14,356 nucleotides of DNA, taken from NCBI GenBank assembly GCA_009774245.1, contig VSNM01000103.1:1-14356 (forward strand). The letters are read 5' to 3'. A program made the translations under genes and the position numbers. Positions 14,268 through 14,356 of the stretch are shown here, in pieces (position 1 is the first letter of the stretch; every line of letters begins with the position of its first letter). This DNA comes from Lachnospiraceae bacterium (lineage in GTDB: Bacteria; Bacillota; Clostridia; Lachnospirales; Lachnospiraceae). The notes under the pieces are model-generated. The model did not search any database. It was not told where the DNA came from and worked only from the letters and a program-made list of their open reading frames with translations.

Positions 14268-14356
14268 AAAGATAGGGTGAGGGTAGTGTCAAGTAATCTA
14301 TGAAAAACTGAACCAAAAAACTAGGCTCAATTGAACCTTGAAAATTGCAGATACTG
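14268..14356. other. Non-coding right edge, no gene recognised
   Basis: No open frame of useful length starts here; ATG 14300 closes after three codons. The sequence is A-rich and contains a CAATT/AATTG inverted repeat with a 10-nt loop near 14338-14347. GGGTAGTGTCAAG at 14281 is reminiscent of some insertion-sequence ends, but this cannot be confirmed. It may be the leader of the next transcript. Confidence 0.4.

Overview
The window looks like a chromosomal segment of a gut-type Clostridia, most likely Lachnospiraceae. The inference rests on strong GGAGG-type ribosome binding sites, near-consensus sigma-A promoters, moderate GC, a Clostridia-style UvrC, a DUF2201-type VWA protein, and expanded BspA-like LRR_5 proteins. 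The genus cannot be named from sequence alone. All convincing genes lie on the + strand.

Left part (1-4993): the end of an unidentified coiled-coil protein with perfect 21-bp repeats, then uvrC (excision nuclease subunit of nucleotide excision repair). Next is a lipoprotein gene with its own perfect consensus promoter and a downstream terminator. Last is a VWA/metallopeptidase-like (DUF2201-type) gene with its own promoter. Its usual MoxR AAA+ partner is not in the window.

Right part (5022-14199): four paralogous genes, called A to D here, encode proteins with ankyrin-like helical pairs in the N-terminal half, a nearly invariant charged linker, and a C-terminal ladder of 23-residue LRR_5 (BspA-type) repeats. 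None has a signal peptide, so they are probably cytoplasmic. A, B and C each carry four in-phase repeats; D carries fourteen with exact 23-residue spacing. Between B and C sits an AT-richer AbiEi/AbiEii type IV toxin-antitoxin pair. It has its own promoter, which is so close to the antitoxin ATG that the mRNA should be leaderless. No terminator or second promoter is visible between AbiEii and C, so C and D may be read from the AbiE promoter.

The right end (14200-14356) holds no gene, but has an extended -10 promoter reading out of the window.

Most noteworthy: the intracellular ankyrin/LRR_5 paralogue array with an embedded abortive-infection module beside a VWA protein. This is compatible with a diversifying recognition or conflict system, but no function is demonstrated by the sequence. 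Several start codons were moved inward after comparing the paralogues and their ribosome binding sites (A to 5123, B to 6910, C to 10187).
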